Shown here in pieces: positions 6,767-13,992 of a stretch of DNA of 16,340 bases (its first letter is position 1; each line of letters opens with the position of its first letter). The notes beneath the pieces were generated by a model that worked only from the letters and a program-made list of their open reading frames with translations, made no database searches and was not told the origin of the DNA. The stretch comes from Paenibacillus sp. UBA6285 (GTDB taxonomy: Bacteria; Bacillota; Bacilli; Paenibacillales; Paenibacillaceae), in the NCBI GenBank assembly GCA_002438345.1, contig DJUJ01000127.1:1-16340 (forward strand), in the 5' to 3' direction. A program made the position numbers and the translations under genes.

Positions 6767-7279
6767 ATGAGAACGGATGTGAACTGGATGGAAAAAATAA
6801 GACTTCGTGCGTGTGCTTTGATTATTAAGGATGGAGCCATTTTACTTATCGAATTTGTGAATGATAATGGTGATGGTGATGGTGTCCATTACAATCTTCC
6901 CGCAGGTGGTGTTGAGCCAGGTGAAACCTTTGTTGAAGCTGTTAAAAGGGAAGCAGAAGAAGAGGCGTGTGTCGAGGTAGAAGTTGGTCCAGTTGCTTTT
7001 GTTTACGAATATCAACCAACGAAAAACAACTTCATTTACGGAGATACTCACTCAGTAGGAGTTACATTTGAATGTAAGTTGAAACCAGGATCCCTTCCCA
7101 AACTTCCTGAAAATCCCGACCCTCACCAGATTGGTGTCAAATGGGTTCCTATTTCGGAGTTACATTCCATTTATCTATATCCAGAGATTAATAAGGATAT
7201 TGTTGATTACTTTAGTGGTGTACATTACCGTAATTATGTTGAGGAACATGATATTCAAGTAAGGAAGTCGTTGCGCTAA
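6767..7279 (+). CDS. Nudix hydrolase family protein
   Basis: A 170-residue protein with a Nudix box at about 47-69: GGVEPGETFVEAVKREAEEE, matching G-x5-E-x7-R-E-U-x-E-E-x-G-U except that the final Gly is Cys. The metal-binding Glu residues are all kept, so activity on a nucleoside-diphosphate-linked compound is likely; the substrate cannot be told. It starts with a beta strand (IRLRACALIIKDGAILLIEF), contains a short N-D-N-G-D-G-D-G loop encoded by GGTGAT repeats, and ends with the typical VKWVPISELHSIYLYPEI segment. The start is uncertain: ATG 6767 gives the longest frame but has no good ribosome site, and ATG 6788 (MEKIRLRAC) has only a weak GGA 10 nt upstream. It appears to be a single-gene unit. 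Confidence 0.88.
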   Translation: MRTDVNWMEKIRLRACALIIKDGAILLIEFVNDNGDGDGVHYNLPAGGVEPGETFVEAVKREAEEEACVEVEVGPVAFVYEYQPTKNNFIYGDTHSVGVTFECKLKPGSLPKLPENPDPHQIGVKWVPISELHSIYLYPEINKDIVDYFSGVHYRNYVEEHDIQVRKSLR

Positions 7280-7352
7280 CGGGACACGTTAGTCCAATGA
7301 AACCGCGACAGTCTTGGACTTTATTTTCTCGTCCTTTGCTGTCGCTGTTTCA
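7276..7352. repeat. Overlapping inverted repeats downstream of the Nudix gene
   Basis: Three competing pairs: CTAACG/CGTTAG (7276-7281, 7287-7292), AGTCCAA/TTGGACT (7291-7297, 7314-7320), and TGAAACCGCGACAG with its near complement (7298-7311, 7339-7352, one mismatch). No T-run follows the last. Such mutually exclusive stems could be a 3' processing or termination structure, or a mobile-element remnant. The rest of the 7280-7525 gap holds the thyA promoter. Confidence 0.5.
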
Positions 7353-7462
7353 ATTTCTAGGGTCAGTCTAATGCTTTATTTTCTGCTGACACCAATATCT
7401 GAAACTTGACAGCTGATTGAATATGTAGCCATTATTAAATATCTTTAAAAAGTATCTGACCT

Positions 7463-7492
7463 TCTACAAAAATCGAATTTTTCAGATATAAT
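7463..7492 (+). promoter_or_regulatory. thyA promoter
   Basis: A perfect TATAAT at 7487-7492 with TCTACA (7463-7468) 18 bp upstream. The spacer contains AAAAAT-CGA-ATTTTT (7468-7482). A second possible start is TTGACA (7406-7411) with CATTAT (7430-7435) at 18 bp. The near one is favoured because it sits just upstream of the ribosome site. Confidence 0.6.
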
Positions 7493-7525
7493 ATATAAGG
7501 TGAAATATTACGGAGGTGCAGTAAA

Positions 7526-8506
7526 TTGACGAATGAGTTAGAACAAACATATTTGAATTTTCTACAATATATTTTAGATAATGGTGTGAAAAAAGAAGAT
7601 CGTACCGGAACGGGTACAATTAGTGTATTTGGTTATCAAATGCGATTTGATCTATCAAAAGGATTCCCATTATTTACAACGAAACGAACACCGTTCCGCT
7701 TAATCGCAAGTGAGTTATTATGGTTTATTAAAGGCGACACAAACATTCGTTATTTATTGAAACATAATAATCATATTTGGGATGAATGGGCTTTCAAAAG
7801 ATGGGTTGAATCAGATGAATATGCTGGTCCAGATATGACAGACTTCGGGAATCGTTGTTTAGTTGATGAAGATTTCAATCAAGTTTATCAAGCAGAGATG
7901 AAAGCATTTTGTGATCGTGTCTTAGAAGATGATGAGTTCGCAGCGAAACATGGCGACCTAGGGAATGTTTACGGTAAGCAATGGCGAAATTGGACATCTT
8001 CTACTGGTGAATCCATTGACCAATTACAAGATGTTATTAATCAGATCAAAACAAATCCTGATTCTCGTCGATTAATTGTAAGCGCATGGAACCCAGAAGA
8101 TGTTATAAATGCTGGGGCAAAGGGGAGTAAAGCAGCGTTACCACCTTGCCACGTTATGTTCCAGTTCTACGTTGCAAATGGTAAATTAAGCTGTCACTTG
8201 CTGCAACGCAGTGCTGACTCTTTTCTTGGAGCAAACTTCAATATCCCATCTTACTCATTACTTACACATTTAATAGCACATGAGTGTGGTCTAGAAGTAG
8301 GCGAGTTTGTATACAGCATTAGTGATGCGCATATTTATTTAAACCATGTTGAGCAAGTAAAAGAGCAATTATCAAGAGACTTAAGACCATTGCCTACATT
8401 GGTTATTAAATCAAATAAGAAATCAATTTTTGATATTGAGCTGGAAGACCTAGTCATTGAAGGGTACAATCCACATCCTTCGATAAAAGCGCCGATCGCA
8501 GTTTAA
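7526..8506 (+). CDS. thyA: Thymidylate synthase (ThyA type)
   Basis: Makes dTMP from dUMP with methylene-tetrahydrofolate, producing dihydrofolate for the reductase encoded next. The product is 326 residues, longer than the 264-residue E. coli type. It keeps the roughly 50-residue insertion (about 88-140, [14 protein letters not shown]...) of the Lactobacillus casei/Staphylococcus form, and has an extra [14 protein letters not shown] segment just before the active site [11 protein letters not shown] (nucleophile Cys208). Other motifs: DRTGTGT (25-31), [22 protein letters not shown] and [12 protein letters not shown]. The start is TTG 7526, set by CGGAGGTG (7511-7518); no in-frame ATG is near. 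The gene is markedly AT-rich compared with the following reductase and topB, with Staphylococcus-like codon use, which hints at transfer. Confidence 0.97.
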   Translation: MTNELEQTYLNFLQYILDNGVKKEDRTGTGTISVFGYQMRFDLSKGFPLFTTKRTPFRLIASELLWFIKGDTNIRYLLKHNNHIWDEWAFKRWVESDEYAGPDMTDFGNRCLVDEDFNQVYQAEMKAFCDRVLEDDEFAAKHGDLGNVYGKQWRNWTSSTGESIDQLQDVINQIKTNPDSRRLIVSAWNPEDVINAGAKGSKAALPPCHVMFQFYVANGKLSCHLLQRSADSFLGANFNIPSYSLLTHLIAHECGLEVGEFVYSISDAHIYLNHVEQVKEQLSRDLRPLPTLVIKSNKKSIFDIELEDLVIEGYNPHPSIKAPIAV

Positions 8507-8511
8507 CTCAA

Positions 8512-8541
8512 TTGTTATAAAACAAGATTGGTAAATATAAC
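8512..8541 (+). promoter_or_regulatory. Possible promoter of the dihydrofolate reductase gene
   Basis: TTGTTA (8512-8517) and TATAAC (8536-8541) with an 18-bp spacer. It starts only a few bases after the thyA stop, so the reductase could also be read through from thyA; no terminator is seen between them. Confidence 0.4.
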
Positions 8542-8591
8542 TAGTAGGTGAATTGTTTTTTGATCTTTGTATGTAGGAAGGGGGGAGTTTC

Positions 8592-9083
8592 ATGAGTATT
8601 AGCTTAATATGGGCAATGGGTACCAATCATGTCATTGGTAAAGATAATGATATGCCTTGGCATTTGCCGCTGGATTTCGCATATTTTAAAGCAGAAACAT
8701 TAGGCAAGAGAATGCTTATGGGCCGCAAAACGTGGGACTCGCTCGGAGGCAAGCCCTTAAAGGGCAGAACGAGCTTAATTATGACAAGAGATACTGATTA
8801 TGCTCCTGAAGGTGCAGAGGTTGTACACACGCTTGAGGAAGCTCTCAGTGAGGGTAGAAAAGACGATGAACTGATGGTGATCGGTGGTGCGGAAATCTAC
8901 AAGCTGATGTTGCCATATGCAGACAAGTTGATGTTAACGCAAATTGAACAGGATTTTGAAGGGAATACCCGGTTTCCTGATATTGACTGGAGTGTGTGGA
9001 AAGAAATTTCCAATAAGAACGGAATTCGTGATGAAAAGAATCCGTATGATTACCGTTTTCTTGTTTATGAACGTACGGAATAG
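8592..9083 (+). CDS. folA: Dihydrofolate reductase
   Basis: Reduces dihydrofolate to tetrahydrofolate with NADPH, renewing the cofactor used up by ThyA upstream. The 163 residues are the normal bacterial length. Seen: SLIWAMGTNHVIGKDNDMPW, LPLDFAYFKAETLG with the active-site acid Asp28, MGRKTWDSLG for NADPH binding, and VIGGAEIYKLMLPYADKLML. ATG 8592 follows AGGAAGGGGGGAG (8575-8587). The gap to thyA is 85 bp. It is more GC-rich than thyA, so the two neighbours may have different histories. The symbol dfrA is also used. Nothing in the sequence says whether it is trimethoprim sensitive or resistant. Confidence 0.97.
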   Translation: MSISLIWAMGTNHVIGKDNDMPWHLPLDFAYFKAETLGKRMLMGRKTWDSLGGKPLKGRTSLIMTRDTDYAPEGAEVVHTLEEALSEGRKDDELMVIGGAEIYKLMLPYADKLMLTQIEQDFEGNTRFPDIDWSVWKEISNKNGIRDEKNPYDYRFLVYERTE

Positions 9084-9149
9084 CAATAAAACGTTTTCTC
9101 TGACATAACATGTGAAATAGTACAAAAAAACAGTAGATTAATCCATTAC

Positions 9150-9178
9150 TGTGCAAAAGTGATGAGTGCTACTATAAT
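9150..9178 (+). promoter_or_regulatory. Possible gltD promoter, distal
   Basis: A perfect TATAAT (9173-9178) with TGTGCA (9150-9155) 17 bp upstream. An alternative nearer site is an extended -10, TGCTACAAT (9260-9268), without a recognisable -35. The 230-base gap 9084-9313 otherwise shows only the inverted repeat ACAGTA/TACTGT (9130-9135, 9147-9152) and no gene; no clear TnrA or GltC box was identified. Confidence 0.4.
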
Positions 9179-9313
9179 TAAAATTAGAAATGATAATCTA
9201 AAAGTATAGAATGTGCAGGTACTTCATTGCGCTGCTCACGACGATACGAAGCCGCAATATGCTACAATGTACTATACTTCAACATGAAGAGAACGGATGG
9301 GGGAAACGTAAAC

Positions 9314-10801
9314 ATGTCTACACCTACAGGTTTTATGGAGTATAAACGGCAGCTCCCAGGTGATCGGGATCCTGAGCAGCGGGTAAAAGACTGGGAGGAG
9401 TTCCACCATCATTTATCCGAGGACGAGCTTCAGACACAAGGAGCGCGCTGCATGGATTGCGGAACCCCTTATTGCCACACAGGAATTGATATGGCTGGAG
9501 GAACCTCGGGTTGTCCAGTACACAATCTAATTCCAGAGTGGAATAATTTGGTGTACCGCGGACTTTGGAAAGAAGCACTGGAACGTCTGCATAAGACGAA
9601 TAATTTCCCTGAATTTACTGGAAGTATTTGTCCTGCTCCTTGTGAAGGCTCATGCACAGTGGGTCTAATTGGTCAGCCGGTGACCATTAAGACCATTGAG
9701 CTTGCTATTATTGATAAGGGTTTTGAAGAAGGCTGGGTTTTACCTAATCCACCAGAGAAACGTACAGGCAAAAAGATTGCAATCGTAGGCTCTGGACCTG
9801 CTGGACTCTCAGTTGCAGCGCAACTTAATAAGGCTGGACATACTGTAACTGTATTTGAACGCAGTGACCGCATCGGCGGGCTGCTGACATATGGCATTCC
9901 TACTATGAAACTCGATAAGAGAGTTGTACAACGTCGTGTAGATTTATTAGCTGCAGAAGGTATTAATTTTGTAGTGAACACAGAGATTGGCAAGGACATT
10001 CCTGCTCAGCAGCTTGTTGATGAGTATGATGCGGTCGTTCTGTGTGGTGGAGCAACTAAGGCACGTCGTTTTAACGTTGAAGGCAGTGAGCTTAAAGGTG
10101 TTATGTACGCCATGGACTATTTAAATGGTACGATTAAGAGCTATTTGAATTCCAATTTTGAGGATGGCAACTATGTATCCGCAGAAGGCAAAGACGTGAT
10201 CGTTCTGGGCGGCGGGGATACAGGATCTGACTGTGTTGCCACTGCGCTTCGTCATGGTTGCAGCAGCATCACTCAATTTGGTACACATGAAAAAGCACCT
10301 TTGCAACGCGACCCGATTGCTAACCCTTGGCCACAATTCCCGAATGTGTACAGCCTGGATTATGCGCAAGAAGAAGCTAAAGCCATTTTTGGGGATGACC
10401 CGCGTGAGTTCTCTATCATGACCACTAAATTTGTTGGTGATGAAGAGGGTAACTTAAAAGAGCTTCACACCGTACAGATCCGCCGAATCGTGGATGAGAC
10501 AGGTCGTAAGATCTATCAACCTGTTCCAGGCACCGAAGCTGTATATCCTGCTCAATTAGCTCTTATAGCCATCGGTTTCGATGGACCTGAGCAAGATATT
10601 GTTGAGGAGCTTAAGCTTGAGACAGATCGACGTACAAATGTGAAAGCACGTTATGGTAAATTCAATACGAACGTGGATAAAGTATTTGCTGCTGGCGATA
10701 TGCGCCGTGGTCAAAGCTTGGTCGTCTGGGCAATCAACGAAGGACGCGAAGCTGCGCGTGAAGTGGATAAATACCTGATGGGATCAACCGTTCTTGTTTA
10801 A
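9314..10801 (+). CDS. gltD: Glutamate synthase, small (beta) subunit
   Basis: Supplies electrons from NADPH through FAD and iron-sulphur clusters to the large subunit, which makes glutamate from glutamine and 2-oxoglutarate. The 495 residues are the usual length. The N-terminal cluster-binding cysteines are seen: C46-x2-C49-x4-C54, C67, then C106-x3-C110-x3-C114. An FAD-binding VGSGPAGLSVA lies near residue 150, an NADPH-binding VLGGGDTGSDC near 300, and the late FAD segment KVFAAGDMRRGQSLVVWAI. ATG 9314 (MSTPTGFMEYKR) is chosen because it gives the family's N-terminus and follows GGATGGGGGA; a longer frame from 9227 is unlikely. The large subunit is not next to it, unlike in Bacillus subtilis gltAB, so here it is a lone gene. 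A related beta-like oxidoreductase role cannot be excluded, though the fit to GltD is close. In Bacillus nomenclature the symbol is gltB. Confidence 0.93.
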   Translation: MSTPTGFMEYKRQLPGDRDPEQRVKDWEEFHHHLSEDELQTQGARCMDCGTPYCHTGIDMAGGTSGCPVHNLIPEWNNLVYRGLWKEALERLHKTNNFPEFTGSICPAPCEGSCTVGLIGQPVTIKTIELAIIDKGFEEGWVLPNPPEKRTGKKIAIVGSGPAGLSVAAQLNKAGHTVTVFERSDRIGGLLTYGIPTMKLDKRVVQRRVDLLAAEGINFVVNTEIGKDIPAQQLVDEYDAVVLCGGATKARRFNVEGSELKGVMYAMDYLNGTIKSYLNSNFEDGNYVSAEGKDVIVLGGGDTGSDCVATALRHGCSSITQFGTHEKAPLQRDPIANPWPQFPNVYSLDYAQEEAKAIFGDDPREFSIMTTKFVGDEEGNLKELHTVQIRRIVDETGRKIYQPVPGTEAVYPAQLALIAIGFDGPEQDIVEELKLETDRRTNVKARYGKFNTNVDKVFAAGDMRRGQSLVVWAINEGREAAREVDKYLMGSTVLV

Positions 10802-10825
10802 GCGTTAAGTTAATAATTGTTTAAT

Positions 10826-10870
10826 AAGCCGTTTCAAAAGCAGTTTGTCTGCTGGAGAGACGGTTTTTTT
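10826..10870 (+). terminator. Intrinsic terminator downstream of gltD
   Basis: An outer stem CCGTTTC / GAGACGG (one G-U) encloses an inner hairpin AGCAG-TTTGT-CTGCT, followed by TTTTTTT (about 10864-10870). Confidence 0.88.
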
Positions 10871-10882
10871 ATTAACTGATAC

Positions 10883-10911
10883 TTGACGTAAATATCATTA
10901 TCCTATAGATT
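10883..10911 (+). promoter_or_regulatory. Promoter of the T-box-proS unit
   Basis: TTGACG (10883-10888) and TAGATT (10906-10911) with a 17-bp spacer. It lies between the gltD terminator and the T-box leader, where a promoter is required. Confidence 0.5.
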
Positions 10912-10964
10912 TAATAAAATATTCACATGACAAAAGCATTGACCAAGGATTTACGATTCTAGAA

Positions 10965-11190
10965 GCGTTAGAACAGAGAGGGAACTCACCGGCTGAAAGG
11001 TTCCTCACATACGTGTGAGTGGTATCCTGCCTTGGTAGCTGTAGCGAGAGTATCTTCTAACCCGCTACCGGAATCGACCGTTATCCGATTTGAGGATTGC
11101 CAAATCAGAATGGATCGTATGTTGAACTGGCAGTTGAATAAGGGTGGTATCACGACACATTCGTCCCTGACGAATGTGTCTTTTTGCATT
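10965..11190 (+). ncRNA. Proline T-box riboswitch (leader of proS)
   Basis: It senses uncharged tRNA-Pro and allows transcription of proS only when proline is short. Stem I is closed by TTAGAA (10968-10973) and TTCTAA (11055-11060), with the conserved AGAGAG right after the left arm. The specifier region reads TAT-CCT-GCCTTGG, so the codon is CCT (11026-11028), a proline codon. The antiterminator pairs AGGG (11141-11144) with CCCT (11165-11168) and ACGA (11152-11155) with TCGT (11161-11164). These leave the 7-nt bulge TGGTATC (11145-11151), whose TGGT pairs with ACCA of tRNA-Pro. The competing terminator has perfect 12-nt arms at 11154-11165 and 11169-11180, then TTTTT. The bulge differs from the usual TGGNACC at its sixth base. 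Confidence 0.95.
11154..11185 (+). terminator. T-box-controlled terminator
   Basis: GACACATTCGTC / GACGAATGTGTC with a CCT loop and TTTTT after it. Its left arm shares bases with the antiterminator helix, so the two structures exclude each other. Confidence 0.95.
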
Positions 11191-11219
11191 TAAAGAAATG
11201 ATTTAAGGGGGGCTAATGT

Positions 11220-12932
11220 ATGCGTCAAAGCAATTTATTATTAACAACTCTTCGTGAGGTGCCTTCGGAGGCGGAGACCAATAGTCATCAGTTATTATTG
11301 CGTGCGGGGTATATCCGCCAATTAGCTGCCGGAGTGTATACTTATTTACCACTTGGTCGGCGGGTTCTGCGGAAGATTGAAGCGATTGTAAGAGAAGAGA
11401 TGGATCATTCCGGAACTCAGGAGATTTTAATGCCATCCATGCAACCTGCGGAACTTTGGAAGGAATCAGAACGTTATGATGTTTATGGCAAGGAGTTGAT
11501 GACTTTTAAGGATCGTCATGAGCGGGAATTCATACTCGGTCCAACGCATGAAGAAGTAGTAACCTCACTTGTGCGGAATGAGATCAGCTCCTATCGTAAG
11601 CTCCCTATTACCGTTTATCAGATTCAGACTAAGTTCCGGGATGAACGGCGACCACGTTCTGGATTGCTAAGAGGCAGAGAGTTCTTGATGAAGGATGCGT
11701 ACTCTTTTGACATAAGCTCAGAAGGACTTGATAAATCTTATCTCCAAATGTTCGATGCTTATCACCGGATATTTAAGCGATGTGGATTAAATTTCAGAGC
11801 TGTTCATGCAGATTCTGGTGCGATTGGTGGGGAAGGGGGCAGCCATGAATTTATGGCACTGGCTGATATCGGGGAGGATACGATTGCAGTATGTTCCTCT
11901 TGCGATTATGCGGCCAATCTGGAACAGGCAGAAGCCGTACAGCCTACTAAGAAAGAATTGAACTTCGAATTACCTGTAATAGAGAAATTCCACACGCCTA
12001 ATCTTCGCACTATTAATCAATTAGAGCAGGAGCTGGAGATCCAGCCAGAGCAGATTATGAAAACATTGATCTATGAAGGTAGCGGTCAATTCTTTGCTGT
12101 AGTGGTTCGGGGCGATCATGAAGTCAATGAGATAAAAGTGAGTAAATATATCGGTGCGGCGGAGATCGGGCTTGCTGACTATGATGCTGTGAAATCCTTA
12201 ACGGGTGTAGAGAGCGGGTTTGTGGGACCAGTGGGTCTTCAATTAACCGTACTAGTTGATGCCACAGTTGCAGGAATGACGCAAGGGACGACGGGAGCAG
12301 GAGAAAAAAATTATCACTTCCGTAATGTTGTACCTGGTAGAGATTTTGGGCTTGAGCATGTGGGGGATTTTCGAAATGTAGCGGAAGGAGAAGCTTGTCC
12401 GAACTGCGAGAAAGGTGTTCTGCATTTTCATCAGGGCATCGAAATCGGACATGTCTTTAAACTAGGTACCAAATACAGCGAGAAGCTTGGAGCTTCCTTT
12501 TTAGATCGTTCTGGCAAGAGTCAGCCTGTGATCATGGGTTGTTATGGAATTGGGATCTCACGTCTATTGTCCGCGGTTGTAGAACAGAATCATGATGATC
12601 AAGGAATAATGTGGCCAGTTGCACTTGCACCTTATCAGGTTCATATTTTGATGATGTCCGTTAAGGATTCGGAGCAACTGGCAGTTGCAGAGGAGCTCTA
12701 TAATAAACTTACTACGCTCGGTATTGAGACGCTGCTGGATGATAGGGATGAACGCGCTGGCGTTAAATTTAAGGATTCAAGCTTAATTGGTATATCTGTA
12801 ACACTAGTGGTTGGTAAGGAAGCAGCACAAGGTAGAGTAGAGTATCTAGAAAGAACCTCAGCGGGAAAAGAGGTCTTAGAAATGGTTGAGGCAGTTTCCC
12901 GTATCCAAGCGTTCTTTTCGCAGCTGGTTTAA
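11220..12932 (+). CDS. proS: Proline-tRNA ligase (bacterial type, with editing insertion)
   Basis: Charges tRNA-Pro with proline. The 570 residues are the bacterial (long) form: class II catalytic core with motif 1 around LPLGRRVLRKIEAIVREEM, motif 2 FRDERRPRSGLLRGREFLMKDAYSFD (139-164), and motif 3 GCYGIGISRLLSAVVEQ in the later half. An insertion of about 180 residues lies between motifs 2 and 3 and has the YbaK-like editing domain look (EQIMKTLIYE, VVRGDHEVNEIK). The C-terminal anticodon-binding domain begins near APYQVHILMM. ATG 11220 follows AAGGGGGG (11205-11212) at 7 nt. Transcription is under the T-box just upstream, whose specifier is a proline codon, which independently confirms the identity. 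It runs tail to tail, 11 bp apart, into the minus-strand gene, with no terminator visible between. Confidence 0.98.
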   Translation: MRQSNLLLTTLREVPSEAETNSHQLLLRAGYIRQLAAGVYTYLPLGRRVLRKIEAIVREEMDHSGTQEILMPSMQPAELWKESERYDVYGKELMTFKDRHEREFILGPTHEEVVTSLVRNEISSYRKLPITVYQIQTKFRDERRPRSGLLRGREFLMKDAYSFDISSEGLDKSYLQMFDAYHRIFKRCGLNFRAVHADSGAIGGEGGSHEFMALADIGEDTIAVCSSCDYAANLEQAEAVQPTKKELNFELPVIEKFHTPNLRTINQLEQELEIQPEQIMKTLIYEGSGQFFAVVVRGDHEVNEIKVSKYIGAAEIGLADYDAVKSLTGVESGFVGPVGLQLTVLVDATVAGMTQGTTGAGEKNYHFRNVVPGRDFGLEHVGDFRNVAEGEACPNCEKGVLHFHQGIEIGHVFKLGTKYSEKLGASFLDRSGKSQPVIMGCYGIGISRLLSAVVEQNHDDQGIMWPVALAPYQVHILMMSVKDSEQLAVAEELYNKLTTLGIETLLDDRDERAGVKFKDSSLIGISVTLVVGKEAAQGRVEYLERTSAGKEVLEMVEAVSRIQAFFSQLV

Positions 12933-12943
12933 ATTTCTATAAC

Positions 12944-13807
12944 TCAAAACGAAATCCATTGTTCAGGGCGGGATAGTGCCGGCGGTAATTTTGTATGGTC
13001 ATCGCCTTTCGCCGCATTAATCTGACCCTGAGTTAGAAAAATGCTCTCTGTTAGATTAGCACCTCTAAGGTCAGTGTCACGGAGATCTGCACCAATGAGA
13101 TCTGCACCTCTAAGATCAGCGCCTCTAAGGTCTGCGGCAATCAAATAGGCTCCTCTCAGGTTGGCTCCCCTGAGATCTGCACTTTTAAGATTTGCGCCGA
13201 CAAGGTCAACACCTCGCCTGAAAGTTCTCGATGCTTTTTTTAGTTTACGACGAGCCTCATTACGTACAAGTTCACTAACTTGCAGCAGCAACATATTAAT
13301 CTTTGCTCGATGAGCGTCTACATTCACCTTCAATAGAGATTCAGGGCTAAGGATAGTGAGTTGTTCCGTCTCATCGAGTGCTGCTTGCAGCTCAACATGG
13401 ATGGTATGTGTTACTTTTAAGGACAAAGATTCATTTAGATACCATAGCAATTCGTGCAAATGCCACATGGTTGGAAATACCTCGAACATTTGCTTCGCAG
13501 TTTTTGGATTCTTTCGCCAGTCCTCACCAGTATAAGTAACCTGAGAGAGCTTTTGCCCAGCCCCAAAACAGTCATATACAGTACAACCGCGAAATCCAAG
13601 CGCTCTTAAATCTGTATGTACACCACAGCGAAAGTCTGATTGTAGGTTATGGCATGGCTGGCCAGCAGCTTTATCCATAGCAAAATCAACTGAAGCTGAA
13701 AAAGGTAGTGCGGAACAGCATAAACCAAAGCAGTTTTCACATTCTGCTTTTAGATATTGGCCGTTTCTGTCCGTAAAAGGTTCTGTAAATTTGTGATTCT
13801 CAGACAC
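12944..13807 (-). CDS. Pentapeptide-repeat protein with a cysteine-rich N-terminal domain
   Basis: A 287-residue protein. Start: GTG at 13807-13805, with GGAGG (13820-13816) 8 nt upstream; a longer frame from TTG 13843 would put the ribosome site inside the gene. The N-terminal part has C23-x2-C26-x3-C30-C31, then C52, C61, C75 and C80 in the context PCHNLQSDFRCGVH and GFRGCTVYDC, like the CxxCxxxCC metal-binding YkgJ/UPF0153 families. A helical middle follows (about 100-195). Residues 201-255 form about eleven pentapeptide repeats of the A(D/N)LRG type. The tail FLTQGQINAAKGD...LPPALSRPEQW is the kind often found after such repeats. About 55 repeat residues make fewer than three coils of the quadrilateral helix, much shorter than Qnr/MfpA gyrase mimics. 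Function unknown. It is convergent with proS and divergent from topB. Confidence 0.9.
   Translation of the reverse strand: MSENHKFTEPFTDRNGQYLKAECENCFGLCCSALPFSASVDFAMDKAAGQPCHNLQSDFRCGVHTDLRALGFRGCTVYDCFGAGQKLSQVTYTGEDWRKNPKTAKQMFEVFPTMWHLHELLWYLNESLSLKVTHTIHVELQAALDETEQLTILSPESLLKVNVDAHRAKINMLLLQVSELVRNEARRKLKKASRTFRRGVDLVGANLKSADLRGANLRGAYLIAADLRGADLRGADLIGADLRDTDLRGANLTESIFLTQGQINAAKGDDHTKLPPALSRPEQWISF
13048..13215 (-). repeat. 15-bp-periodic repeats coding for the pentapeptides
   Basis: On the plus strand, units such as GATCTGCACCTCTAAG and close variants recur every 15 bp. They encode the A(D/N)LRG repeats of the minus-strand gene. The similarity between neighbouring units suggests fairly recent internal duplication. 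Confidence 0.75.
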
Positions 13808-13909
13808 GTTTGATTCCTCCGATATATAAAACTCGTTTACCAAACTATTCTAATTCATAGAAAAGACTAAGGGAAGTCTGAATTTTACCAAAGCCTTCTA
13901 ACCAATCCA

Positions 13910-13938
13910 TTAAAAAAAACCGAGGTTAATGTTATAAT
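13910..13938 (+). promoter_or_regulatory. topB promoter
   Basis: TTAAAA (13910-13915) and a perfect TATAAT (13933-13938) with a 17-bp spacer and an extended TGT in front of the -10. The divergent gap 13808-13992 also must hold the pentapeptide gene's promoter, for which I saw no clear boxes. Confidence 0.7.
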
Positions 13939-13992
13939 AGAATACTGGACGCATTTTGGACTTAAGAACGAAAAGGTAAGGAGCGATTGTTT

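Noticed and set aside
6859..6888. EF-hand or calcium loop in the Nudix protein (NDNGDGDG)
   Set aside because: A single short Asp/Asn/Gly loop from GGTGAT repeats lies between Nudix strands; no flanking EF-hand helices.
9130..9152. Terminator after the reductase gene (ACAGTA/TACTGT)
   Set aside because: On the plus strand there is no T-run after it; only the opposite strand has one, and no minus-strand gene ends there.
12944..13807. Qnr/MfpA-like gyrase-protecting protein linked to topB
   Set aside because: The repeat part is too short (about 55 residues) and the protein has an unrelated Cys-rich domain; proximity to topB alone is weak evidence.
13987..13992. topB start at TTG 13987
   Set aside because: Only 3 nt from AAGGAG; TTG 13993 has proper spacing and gives the family N-terminus.
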